Made by a program: the position numbers and the translations under genes. From Nonomuraea solani (GTDB taxonomy: Bacteria > Actinomycetota > Actinomycetes > Streptosporangiales > Streptosporangiaceae), in contig NZ_FNVT01000023.1 in assembly GCF_900108335.1 (NCBI RefSeq), forward strand, positions 84,597-148,596: 64,000 nt of DNA, written 5' to 3'. Positions 7,880 through 15,415 of this stretch are shown here, piece after piece (within the stretch, counting starts at the first letter, position 1; each line of letters starts with the position of its first letter). A model generated the notes under the pieces. It worked only from the letters and a program-made list of their open reading frames with translations, did not search any database and was not told the DNA's origin.

Positions 7880-10294
7880 ATGAAGAAGCGGTTACTGGCA
7901 GGGCCGATCGTCCTCGTGCTCGGCGCGGCCCTCACGGTCGTCCCGGCGGCCACGGCGCAGAGCGCGGCCAAGCCGTACACGCTGTGGTACGACGAGCCGG
8001 CCCCCGACACGAACGCCGGCTGGGAGGAACGCTCGCTGCCCATCGGCAACGGCGCCATGGGCGCCACCGTGTTCGGCGGCGTCCAGGCCGAGCGGCTGCA
8101 GTTCAACGACAAGACCCTGTGGACCGGCGGGCCCGGCGTCGCCGACTACACCTACGGCAACTGGGACGCCCCGAGACCGGGCGCCCTGGAGGCGATCAGG
8201 CAGCGGATCTGGAACGAGGGCGGCATCTCGCCCAACGACGTCCTCGCCTCGCTCGGCCTCAAGTCCGACACGCCGCGCCACCGCCGGTTCGGCGCCTACC
8301 AGAGCTTCGGCGACCTGCGCCTCACCTTCCCCGGCCTCACCGGAGCGCCCGCCGACTACCGCAGGGAGCTCGACATCGCACGCGGCGTCGCGGGCGTGTC
8401 CTTCACCGCCGGCGGCGTCCGCCACACCCGCGAGTACTTCGCCTCCGCGCCCGCCGGCGTGATCGTGGCCAGGCTCGCCGCCGACCGGCCCGGCGGGCTG
8501 ACGTTCACCGCCGGGATCGCCGTACCGGCCAACCGCTCGGCCACCGCGACGGCCGCCGGCGGCCGGGCCACCGTCAAGGGCGCCCTGACCAGTAACGGAA
8601 TGAGGTACGAGGCCCAGGTGCGGGTGCTCGGCCAGGGCGGCACCAGGACCGACAACCCCGACGGCACCGTCACGCTGACCGGCGCAGACTCGGCGCTCCT
8701 CATCCTCGGCACCGGCACCGACTACGCCGCCGACTATCCGGCGTACAAGGGCGACGACCCGCACGCCGCCCTCACGGCGCGAGTCGACGCGGCCGCGGCC
8801 CTGGGCTACGCCCGGCTGCGCCACGGGCACCTGACCGACCACGGCCGGCTGTTCGACCGGGTGCGGCTCGACCTCGGCGGCAGCCTGCCCGGCGACCCCA
8901 CCGACGACCTCCTCGCCCGCTACGGCAAGGACGCCGCGCCGGCCGCCGACCGGGCGCTCGAACAGCTCTTCTACCAGTACGGCCGCTACCTGCTCATCGC
9001 CTCCTCCCGCCCCGGATCCCTCCCGGCCAACCTCCAGGGCGTGTGGAACGTCTCCGAGGCCCCGCCGTGGCAGTCGGACTACCACCTCAACATCAACCTG
9101 CAGATGAACTACTGGCCCGCCGAGATGACCGGCCTGGCCGAACTGGCCCAGCCCCTGCACGCCTACGTCGGCGGGCTGCGCGAACCCGGCCGGGTCACCG
9201 CCGGGCAGATGTACGGGGCGGACGGCTGGGTCGCCCACCACGCCTCGAACATCTTCGGCCACACCGGAGCCTGGGACCACCCGGCCTACTTCTTCCCCGA
9301 GTCGGGCGCCTGGCTGTCCCTGCAGCTCTACGACCACTACCGGTTCACCCTCGACGAGAACTACCTGAAGCGGACCGCGTACCCCGTCATGAAGGAGGCC
9401 GCGCAGTTCTGGCTCGACTTCCTCCAGACCGACCCCCGGGACGGCAGGCTCGTCGCCATCCCCAGCCGCTCGCCGGAGATCGGCCCGACGACGGCGGGCG
9501 CGGCGATGTCGCAGCAGATCCTCTGGGCGCTGTTCACCGACCTGCGCGAGGCCGCCGGGCTGGTCGGCGACGGCGAGTACGCCACGCGGGCCGCCCGGGT
9601 CCTCGCGCGACTCGACCCCGGGCTGCGCGTCGGCAAGTGGGGCCAGCTCCAGGAGTGGAAGGAGGACATCGACGACCCGGCGGAGACCCACCGGCACGTC
9701 TCCCACCTGTTCGCGGTGCATCCGGGACGGCAGATCTCGCCGCGCACGACGCCGGAGCTGGCGCAGGCGGCCAAGGTCTCGCTCAACGCCAGGACCGACG
9801 CAGGCACCGGCTGGAGCAAGGCGTGGAAGATCAACTTCTGGGCGCGGCTGCTCGACGGCGATCGCGCGCACAAGCTGCTGAGCGACCAGCTCCAGACCAG
9901 CACGCTGGCCAACCTGTGGGACACGCACCCGCCGTTCCAGATCGACGGGAACTTCGGCGCGACCTCCGGCATGACCGAGATGCTGCTGCAGAGCCACCTC
10001 GGCACGGTCGACCTGCTGCCGGCGCTGCCCGCGTCATGGGCGGACGGCCGCGTGTCGGGCCTGCGCGCCCGCGGTGCCCACACGGTGGACCTGACCTGGG
10101 CCTCGGGGCGGCTGTCGGAGGCCCGGCTGACCGCCGGAAAGTCCGGCCCGGTCGAGGTCCGCAACGCCGCCTTCCGCGGCGGCGTCCGCATCACGGGCGA
10201 GCGCGGCGGGCCGGTCGTGCACACCCGCGACGGGGACACCGTGACGTTCCAGGCCCGGCCCGGCGCGGTCTACCGGATCGTGGCCGTGCGCTAA
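7880..10294 (+). CDS. Secreted glycoside hydrolase family 95 (alpha-L-fucosidase/galactosidase)
   Basis: 804 residues from ATG 7880; a TTG three bases earlier is also in frame. A signal peptide (KKRLLAGPIVLVLGAALTVV) precedes the GH95 N-terminal beta domain (YDEPAPDTNAGWEERSLPIG), the helical barrel and a C-terminal beta domain. Family motifs are present: SDYHLNINLQMNYWPAE, with the asparagines that activate water in the inverting mechanism; SRSPEIGP, with the probable general acid Glu533; and THRHVSHLF. Members remove alpha-1,2-fucose or alpha-L-galactose from glycans. Transcription ends at the hairpin at 10312-10341. Confidence 0.9.
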   Translation: MKKRLLAGPIVLVLGAALTVVPAATAQSAAKPYTLWYDEPAPDTNAGWEERSLPIGNGAMGATVFGGVQAERLQFNDKTLWTGGPGVADYTYGNWDAPRPGALEAIRQRIWNEGGISPNDVLASLGLKSDTPRHRRFGAYQSFGDLRLTFPGLTGAPADYRRELDIARGVAGVSFTAGGVRHTREYFASAPAGVIVARLAADRPGGLTFTAGIAVPANRSATATAAGGRATVKGALTSNGMRYEAQVRVLGQGGTRTDNPDGTVTLTGADSALLILGTGTDYAADYPAYKGDDPHAALTARVDAAAALGYARLRHGHLTDHGRLFDRVRLDLGGSLPGDPTDDLLARYGKDAAPAADRALEQLFYQYGRYLLIASSRPGSLPANLQGVWNVSEAPPWQSDYHLNINLQMNYWPAEMTGLAELAQPLHAYVGGLREPGRVTAGQMYGADGWVAHHASNIFGHTGAWDHPAYFFPESGAWLSLQLYDHYRFTLDENYLKRTAYPVMKEAAQFWLDFLQTDPRDGRLVAIPSRSPEIGPTTAGAAMSQQILWALFTDLREAAGLVGDGEYATRAARVLARLDPGLRVGKWGQLQEWKEDIDDPAETHRHVSHLFAVHPGRQISPRTTPELAQAAKVSLNARTDAGTGWSKAWKINFWARLLDGDRAHKLLSDQLQTSTLANLWDTHPPFQIDGNFGATSGMTEMLLQSHLGTVDLLPALPASWADGRVSGLRARGAHTVDLTWASGRLSEARLTAGKSGPVEVRNAAFRGGVRITGERGGPVVHTRDGDTVTFQARPGAVYRIVAVR

Positions 10295-10311
10295 AATGTG
10301 ACCACACTTCA

Positions 10312-10341
10312 GCCTCCCGGTTCGCGCCGGGAGGCTTTTTT
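10312..10341 (+). terminator. Rho-independent terminator after GH95 gene
   Basis: Perfect 9-bp stem GCCTCCCGG / CCGGGAGGC (10312-10320 with 10327-10335), loop TTCGCG, followed by six T. The 3' arm contains GGGAGG, which also lies 8 nt before the ATG of the next gene and could be its Shine-Dalgarno sequence. Confidence 0.85.
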
Positions 10342-10342
10342 C

Positions 10343-10837
10343 ATGACTGATCACGTCTTCGTACGCCCTGCCCTCGCCGCCGACCGGCCCGCCGTGGAGC
10401 GGCTCTGGCTCATGTTCCAGCACGACATGTCCGAGTTCCAGGGACGGCTCCCCAACTCCGACGCCACCTTCAGGAGCGAACGCCTCGCATCGGCCTTCCA
10501 AGACCCCGGCTGGGCGGCCTACCTCATGACCAGCGGCGACCACCCGGCCGGGTTCGCGTTCGTCCGCGGCCTGGACGGCCCGGTCCGCGTGCTCAACAGC
10601 TTCTTCGTGGTACGCGGCGCGCGCCGGTCCGGCATCGGGGCGCGCGCCGTCGAGAAGGTGGTGGCGCGGCACCCCGGCGCGTGGCAGGTCGCCTTCCAGG
10701 ACGCCAACGCCGGGGCGGTGGCCTTCTGGCGGCGCGTCGCCACCGAGATCGCCGGCGACGAGTGGACCGAGGAGCGCAGGCCCGTGCCCGGCCGGCCCGA
10801 CTCGCCGCCGGACGTGTGGATCTCCTTCACCACCTGA
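10343..10837 (+). CDS. GNAT-family N-acetyltransferase
   Basis: 164 residues from ATG 10343. The GNAT fold is shown by FVRPALAADRPAVERLW at the N-terminus, the acetyl-CoA loop in RRSGIGARAVEKV and the closing segment VAFQDANAGAVAFWRRV. The substrate is unknown. The ATG lies one base after the T-tract of the upstream terminator, with GGGAGG inside the hairpin as the only clear ribosome-binding site. A GTG at 10298 would add 15 residues encoded by the hairpin itself and is less likely. The gene meets the EF-G-like gene tail to tail with a 5-bp gap. Confidence 0.82.
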   Translation: MTDHVFVRPALAADRPAVERLWLMFQHDMSEFQGRLPNSDATFRSERLASAFQDPGWAAYLMTSGDHPAGFAFVRGLDGPVRVLNSFFVVRGARRSGIGARAVEKVVARHPGAWQVAFQDANAGAVAFWRRVATEIAGDEWTEERRPVPGRPDSPPDVWISFTT

Positions 10838-10842
10838 CGCCG

Positions 10843-12852
10843 CTACCTCGCCGGCGCGTACCCGGCGGGCCGGGTGGTGAACGTGCCCCGGCCCTGCGTA
10901 CGGCTGCGCAGCCCGGTCGCGTACCCGAACACCTCGGCCAGCGGCACCACGGCGGTGATCACCACCGTGCCGGCCCGCGCCACCGAGCCCGAGACGCGGC
11001 CGCGCCGGGCGGCCAGGTCGCCCAGCACCCCGCCGGCCATGTCGTCCGGCACGGTGACCGTGACCTCCACCACCGGCTCCAGCAGCACCATCGCGCAGGC
11101 ACGCAGCGCCTCGCGCAGCCCGAGCCGGCCGGCCGTCCGGAACGCCAGGTCCGAGGAGTCCTTGCTGTGCGTGGCCCCGTCGGTCAGCGTGACCTTCAGG
11201 CCCGTCACCGGATGACCGCCGAGCGGGCCGTCCGACAGCGCGTCGCGGCAGCCGGCCTCGACCGCCCGCACGTACTCGCGCGGCACCCGGCCGCCCGTGA
11301 CCGTGGAGGCGAACGCGAAGCCCTCCGCCAGCGGTTCGACGTCGAGCACCACGTGGGCGTACTGCCCGGCGCCGCCGTCCTGCTTGACGTGCCGGTACAG
11401 CAGCCCCGACACCCCGCGCCCGACCGTCTCCCGAAGCGAGACCTGCGGCCGGCCCACGCCGACCTCCAGCCCGTGGTCGCGGCGCAGCTTCTCCGCCGCC
11501 ACCTCCAGGTGCAGCTCGCCCATCCCGGACAGCAGGGTCTGCCCGGTCTCGGCGTCGGACCGTACGGTCAGCGAGGGGTCCTCCTCGGCCAGCCGCGCCA
11601 GCGCCGTCGCCAGCCGGTCGCCGTCGGTGCTCCTGCGCGCCTCGACGGCCACCGACACGACCGGTTCGGTCGCGTTCGGGGGCTCCAGCAGCAGCGGAGC
11701 CTGCGGCGCGCACAGGGTCGTCCCGGTACGGGCCCCCTTCGGGCCGACCACCGCGACGATGTCCCCGGCCACCGCCCGGTCCACCTCGGTGTGCCGGTCG
11801 GCCTGGACACGCAGAATGCGGCCGATCCGCTCATTACGTCCTGTGCCGGTGTCCAGCACCGTGTCCCCCTTCCGCATCGTCCCCGCGTAGATCCGCACGT
11901 ACGTCAGCCGCCCGGTGGCCGTCGAGCTCACCTTGAACACCAGCGCGGCCAGCGGCGCCTCCGGGTCGGCCGCCCGGACCTCGCCCTCCTGCCCGCGCAC
12001 CGCCGGCACGTCCAGCGGCGAGGGCAGGTAGCGCACGACGGCGTCCAGCAGCGGCTCGACCCCGCGATCGCGGTAGGCGGAACCGCACAGCACCACCAGG
12101 CCCTCGCCGGTACGGGTCAGGTCGCGCAGCGCGGCGGCCAGCGTCGCGGCGGAGATCGACGGTTCGGCGCAGAACTCCTCCAGCGCGCCCGGATGCAGCT
12201 CGGCCACCGCCTCCTCCAGCGTCCGCCGGCGCCGCCGCGCCTCGCCGAGCAGGTCATCGGGCACCGGCCCGTCCACCAGCCGGTCGCCCCACACGAGCGC
12301 CCGCATGCCGACCAGGTCGACCACGCCGCTGAATTCGTCCTCACGACCGATCGGCATTTGCACCACCAACGGAGCCGGATGCAGCCGCCGGCGGATCGAC
12401 TCGACGGCGGCGTCGAGGTCGGCGCCCGCGCGGTCCAGCTTGTTGACGAACGCGACGCGCGGGACGCCGTACCGGTCGGCCCGCCGCCACACGGACTCGC
12501 TCTGCGGCTCGACCCCAGCGACGCCGTCGAACACCGCGATCGCGCCGTCGAGCACCCGCAGCGAACGCTCCACCTCGTCGGAGAAGTCGACGTGTCCCGG
12601 GGTGTCGATCAGGTTGATCCGGTGCCCGTCCCAGTCGCAGCTCACCGCGGCGGCGAAGATGGTGATGCCACGGTCGCGCTCCTGGGAGTCGAAGTCGGTG
12701 ACGGTCGTGCCGTCGTGCACCTCGCCGCGCTTGTAGGTGGCGCCCGACAGGTACAGCATCCGCTCGGTGACGGTGGTCTTGCCGGCGTCGACGTGGGCGA
12801 GGATGCCGATGTTACGTACGGTGGTCAGAGGGTTGAAGACTTGAGCGCGCAC
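10843..12852 (-). CDS. EF-G-like translational GTPase (paralogue)
   Basis: 669 residues from a GTG at 12852 preceded by AAAGGG. GTPase motifs are complete: AHVDAGKTT (19-27), DTPGHVDF (83-90), NKLD (137-140) and an SAY segment for G5. Domains II-V follow, with GMGELHLEVAAEKL and a domain IV/V region ending FTTRPAGYAP. It is slightly shorter than housekeeping EF-G (about 700) and stands alone rather than in the rpsL-rpsG-tuf cluster, so it is an accessory EF-G, possibly for ribosome rescue or protection against a translation inhibitor (inference). A 36-codon leader ORF with a strong RBS lies 62 bp upstream. Confidence 0.85.
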   Translation of the reverse strand: MRAQVFNPLTTVRNIGILAHVDAGKTTVTERMLYLSGATYKRGEVHDGTTVTDFDSQERDRGITIFAAAVSCDWDGHRINLIDTPGHVDFSDEVERSLRVLDGAIAVFDGVAGVEPQSESVWRRADRYGVPRVAFVNKLDRAGADLDAAVESIRRRLHPAPLVVQMPIGREDEFSGVVDLVGMRALVWGDRLVDGPVPDDLLGEARRRRRTLEEAVAELHPGALEEFCAEPSISAATLAAALRDLTRTGEGLVVLCGSAYRDRGVEPLLDAVVRYLPSPLDVPAVRGQEGEVRAADPEAPLAALVFKVSSTATGRLTYVRIYAGTMRKGDTVLDTGTGRNERIGRILRVQADRHTEVDRAVAGDIVAVVGPKGARTGTTLCAPQAPLLLEPPNATEPVVSVAVEARRSTDGDRLATALARLAEEDPSLTVRSDAETGQTLLSGMGELHLEVAAEKLRRDHGLEVGVGRPQVSLRETVGRGVSGLLYRHVKQDGGAGQYAHVVLDVEPLAEGFAFASTVTGGRVPREYVRAVEAGCRDALSDGPLGGHPVTGLKVTLTDGATHSKDSSDLAFRTAGRLGLREALRACAMVLLEPVVEVTVTVPDDMAGGVLGDLAARRGRVSGSVARAGTVVITAVVPLAEVFGYATGLRSRTQGRGTFTTRPAGYAPAR

Positions 12853-12914
12853 GGCCCATGACCCTTTCGGGAATCGTGGAACAGGACAGCGCGATTTCGC
12901 CCCGTGTCGTTACG

Positions 12915-13025
12915 TCAGGGCGTCGACCAGTGGCGGCCGCGCAGCCGGCACCGGGACGCCGAAGACACCAGGATCACCTCGTAGCGCGACGCGGGAATGA
13001 CGGCGGTGCCGAAGTTGTGACGCAC
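12915..13025 (-). CDS. Upstream leader ORF of the EF-G-like gene (36 aa)
   Basis: GTG at 13025 follows AGGAAAGGAG by 7 nt, a stronger RBS than that of the downstream gene. It encodes 36 residues beginning MRHNFGTAVIPASRYEVILV and continuing with a basic tail that contains CRLRGRHW, then TGA. The stop is 62 nt before the EF-G-like start codon on the same strand. Small ORFs ahead of translation-factor or ribosome-protection genes often sense stalled ribosomes. I do not know a named family for this peptide; the role is inference from position. Confidence 0.5.
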   Translation of the reverse strand: MRHNFGTAVIPASRYEVILVSSASRCRLRGRHWSTP

Positions 13026-13253
13026 GGCCGGGCTCCTTTCCTCGCGTCGTCGTTGGTGTCCGTGGCGAGTGTAGTGACCGGGGTTCGGAGGAGAAACCGG
13101 TTTTTGGGCCGCCTTTTCGGCGTGCGGGGCAGGTTCATCACGACGACGCCTGGACGCCCCCGGTGAGAGACACGGCCGTCATGTCGGCATGGCGACGATA
13201 GGCGCGAGACCCCCCATCAGGGCTTCAGGGCTCCAGGGAAGGAACACGCGCCC
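13026..13253. other. Divergent intergenic region, no gene seen
   Basis: This gap holds the start regions of the minus-strand leader ORF and the plus-strand acyltransferase. I see no further ORF with a ribosome-binding site and no strong hairpin. Promoters for both directions must lie here, but none matches a consensus well enough to place. Confidence 0.4.
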
Positions 13254-13985
13254 ATGACGATCTCTGTTGACACCGGTCGGTACACGGTCGGCCTGGCCAT
13301 GAGCGCCGCCGACCTGCAGGCGGCCCAGCGGCTCAGGTACGCGGTCTTCGCCGAGGAGATGGGGGCGCGGCTCGACAGCCCCGTCTCCGGCCTCGACGTG
13401 GACCGGTTCGACGCCTACTGCGACCATCTCCTCGTCCGCGACGGCCGCGAGGTCGTCGGAACCTACCGGCTGCTGCCCCCGGGGCGGGCCGAGCGGCTCT
13501 ACTCCGACGGCGAGTTCGACCTCTCCGCCCTCGCGCCCCTGCGCAAGGGCCTGGTCGAGGCCGGCCGCACCTGCGTGCACCCCGACCACCGCAACGGCAC
13601 CGTGGTGGCGCTGATGTGGGCCGGGATCGCCCGCTACATGGTGTCCGGCGGCCACCAGTGGCTGGCCGGCTGCTGCTCGGTGCCCCTCGACGACCGGGGC
13701 GCGCTGGCGGCCGCGGTGGTGGACCGGGTGCCGCTGGGGCCGGAGCAGTACCGGGTGACGCCGCGTACGCCGTGGCGGGGGCGCGGCGTGGCCCTGCCCG
13801 ACCGGTTCGTGGCGCCCGCGCTGATGCGGGGATATCTGCGGCTGGGGGCGTGGGTGTGCGGGGAGCCCGCCCACGACCGGGACTTCGGTACGGCGGACTT
13901 CTTCCTGCTGCTGTCGATGGCGAACGTGAACACCCGCTACCTGCGCCACTTCCTGAACGAGCCGCCTGCCGGGCGGCTGCCGTGA
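13254..13985 (+). CDS. OlsB-like ornithine acyl-ACP N-acyltransferase (GNAT fold)
   Basis: 243 residues. The N-terminal part reads like autoinducer-synthase/OlsB-type GNAT enzymes (AQRLRYAVFAEEMGARLD, then GTYRLLPPGRA), with the conserved RTCVHPDHRNG segment and the C-terminal PALMRGYLRLGAWVCGEPAH block. OlsB forms lyso-ornithine lipid by putting a 3-hydroxy fatty acyl chain on ornithine; OlsA then adds the second chain. The overlapping next gene is an acyltransferase of exactly that type, which supports the assignment. Phosphorus-free ornithine lipids are membrane components. Confidence 0.82.
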   Translation: MTISVDTGRYTVGLAMSAADLQAAQRLRYAVFAEEMGARLDSPVSGLDVDRFDAYCDHLLVRDGREVVGTYRLLPPGRAERLYSDGEFDLSALAPLRKGLVEAGRTCVHPDHRNGTVVALMWAGIARYMVSGGHQWLAGCCSVPLDDRGALAAAVVDRVPLGPEQYRVTPRTPWRGRGVALPDRFVAPALMRGYLRLGAWVCGEPAHDRDFGTADFFLLLSMANVNTRYLRHFLNEPPAGRLP

Positions 13986-14875
13986 GCACGGTCGTTTTCG
14001 AGCGGGACCACCGGGCGGTTGCCCTTCCGCCACCTGCGGTGGGGGACCCCTTTCCGTCGCCCGCGGTCGCCGCGCGGGGCAATCCCTGGCGGCCGCTCAG
14101 TCCCTGCACACCCGCCACCTGCATGGCGCCCGCGGTGGCCGTCGCCGGTCGTGTCCGGCAGGCGGCCCGGTTCCTGGGCGCGCTTCTCGTGGTGCTCGCC
14201 GGTGTGCCGCTGGCCCTGGCGGGCCGGGGCTGCTCGGCCGCCCGCCGGGCCCGGATCACGGGGGCGTGGGCCCGGACGCTCCTGCGCGCGCTCGGCCTCC
14301 GCCTCCGGGTCGGCGGCGCCCAGGAGGCCGGCGGGGGAGGGGCGCTGCTGGTCGCCAACCACGTGTCCTGGCTGGACCCCCTGGTCATCGCGGCCACGGT
14401 GCCGTCCAAGCCGCTGGCCAAGCGGGAGGTCGCCGGCTGGCCGATCGTCCGCACGCTGGTCGCCGGGGCCGGGGCGCTGTTCATCGACAGAGAACGGCTC
14501 TACGCGCTGCCGTCCGCCGTGGCCGCCGTCGCCGGTGCGCTCAGGGCGGGGGACACGGTGGTGGCCTTTCCCGAGGGCACCACGTGGTGCGGGCGCGGGA
14601 TGGGCGGGTTCCGGCCGGCCGTGTTCCAGGCGGCCATCGACGCGGGCGCCACCGTCCGCCCGGTCACGCTGCGCTACCGCGAAGGCGGCGAGTCCTCGAC
14701 GCGAGCCGGTTTCGTGGGCGACGACTCGCTGCTCGCCTCCATCCTGCGGGTGACCGCCACCCGCCGGCTGACCGTCGAGGTGACCCTGCTGGCGCCCGTA
14801 CATCCATCGGGGGAACGCGCCGCGCTGGCGCGGAGCGTCGAGGCTCAGGTGCGTGCGGGTTTGATGCACCCCTGA
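13982..14875 (+). CDS. OlsA-like 1-acylglycerol-3-phosphate/lyso-ornithine-lipid acyltransferase
   Basis: 297 residues from GTG 13982, overlapping the OlsB-like stop by 4 bp (GTGA), so translation is coupled. PlsC motifs are clear: NHVSWLD (HX4D, near residue 127), an FIDRER segment, and FPEGTT (near 196). A hydrophobic helix (ARFLGALLVVLAGVPLALAG) precedes them and anchors the enzyme. With its partner it should complete ornithine-lipid synthesis. An ordinary phospholipid PlsC cannot be excluded from the motifs alone; the gene pairing decides. Confidence 0.82.
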   Translation: MSTVVFERDHRAVALPPPAVGDPFPSPAVAARGNPWRPLSPCTPATCMAPAVAVAGRVRQAARFLGALLVVLAGVPLALAGRGCSAARRARITGAWARTLLRALGLRLRVGGAQEAGGGGALLVANHVSWLDPLVIAATVPSKPLAKREVAGWPIVRTLVAGAGALFIDRERLYALPSAVAAVAGALRAGDTVVAFPEGTTWCGRGMGGFRPAVFQAAIDAGATVRPVTLRYREGGESSTRAGFVGDDSLLASILRVTATRRLTVEVTLLAPVHPSGERAALARSVEAQVRAGLMHP

Positions 14876-14914
14876 CGATGGTAGGGGCCTGCTTAGCAGG
14901 GGAAATGGAGATCG

Positions 14915-14990
14915 CCCCGCTATCGGAAGCCTTCCACGGAAGGCGTGAAAGGCGGTCTCCGCGGTTTCGACAGAGACCGCCGGATCGGGG
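14915..14990 (+). ncRNA. Structured 5' UTR (candidate three-way junction)
   Basis: The leader of the next gene can fold into an outer stem (CCCCG..ATC at 14915-14924 with GATCGGGG at 14983-14990) that encloses two perfect hairpins: GCCTTCC-AC-GGAAGGC (14929-14944) and GGCGGTCTC/GAGACCGCC (14951-14959 with 14973-14981). The outer stem's 3' arm is the G-rich Shine-Dalgarno region just before ATG 14998, so the fold would hide it. I do not recognise a known riboswitch class. Confidence 0.4.
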
Positions 14991-14997
14991 GAACCCA

Positions 14998-15270
14998 ATG
15001 CGCAAGACGCTCACCGGGCTGGGCCTGGCGTTCTTCTTGACGCTGGTCCCGGCCGCCGCGGCGTCGGCCGACACGCCGGTCGCGCCCGTCGGGCAGAGCC
15101 AGGTCACACCGGCACCGCAGAACGAGATGAGGGACGAGGGCGGCGGAAACGCCGGAATGTGGGGCCTTCTGGGCCTGCTCGGCCTGCTGGGACTGGCCGG
15201 GATGCGCAAGCAGCGTAACCACATCGGCACCGCCGAGCACGTACCGCATCGCAAGCCTCAGCACCACTGA
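14998..15270 (+). CDS. WGxxGxxG-motif small secreted/membrane protein
   Basis: 90 residues from ATG 14998 after GGGGGAA. A signal peptide (KTLTGLGLAFFLTLVPAAAA) ends at ASA, then a hydrophilic stretch (QNEMRDEGGGN) leads to GMWGLLGLLGLLGLAG followed by basic MRKQR. That layout, a Trp-Gly hydrophobic segment with positive charges after it, matches the WGxxGxxG-CTERM family seen in many bacteria and thought to be a sorting or anchoring tail. Function unknown. The 5' UTR is highly structured and two hairpins follow the stop. Confidence 0.7.
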   Translation: MRKTLTGLGLAFFLTLVPAAAASADTPVAPVGQSQVTPAPQNEMRDEGGGNAGMWGLLGLLGLLGLAGMRKQRNHIGTAEHVPHRKPQHH

Positions 15271-15277
15271 GGGGGAT

Positions 15278-15335
15278 AGGGCCGTCCGGCCCTGATGTCC
15301 AAGGTGACACGGCTGCCGAACAAGTCAGCCGTGTC
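15278..15335 (+). terminator. Tandem terminator hairpins
   Basis: AGGGCC-GTCC-GGCCCT (15278-15293) is followed by a perfect 10-bp stem GACACGGCTG / CAGCCGTGTC (15306-15315 with 15326-15335). There is no T-tract, which is common for GC-rich actinomycete terminators. They separate the WGxxGxxG gene from the iron-regulated operon. Confidence 0.65.
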
Positions 15336-15365
15336 CCGCCGTTGGCGTTGATCGGCTCCCATCGC

Positions 15366-15384
15366 TAAGGTTAGGCTCGCCTTA
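15366..15384 (+). promoter_or_regulatory. Iron box (DtxR/IdeR/DmdR operator)
   Basis: TAAGGTTAGGCTCGCCTTA agrees with the actinobacterial iron-box consensus TTAGGTTAGGCTAACCTAA at most positions, including the TTAGGCT centre. It lies 31 bp before the start of the siderophore-binding protein gene. Iron-loaded repressor should shut the operon when iron is sufficient. Confidence 0.85.
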
Positions 15385-15415
15385 TTTAGGTGCCTTAACG
15401 TTAGAGGAGCCGTAC

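Noticed and set aside
7892..9997. Long minus-strand open frame opposite GH95
   Set aside because: It is an antisense shadow of a high-GC gene with no motif and no RBS.
10298..10342. N-terminal extension of the GNAT protein from GTG 10298
   Set aside because: These 15 codons lie across the terminator hairpin, have no RBS and no GNAT similarity.
10843..12852. Tetracycline ribosomal-protection protein (TetM/OtrA)
   Set aside because: The GTPase segment FSDEVERSLRVLDGAIAVFDG and GVEPQSES follows EF-G rather than TetM, so a resistance name would be unsupported.
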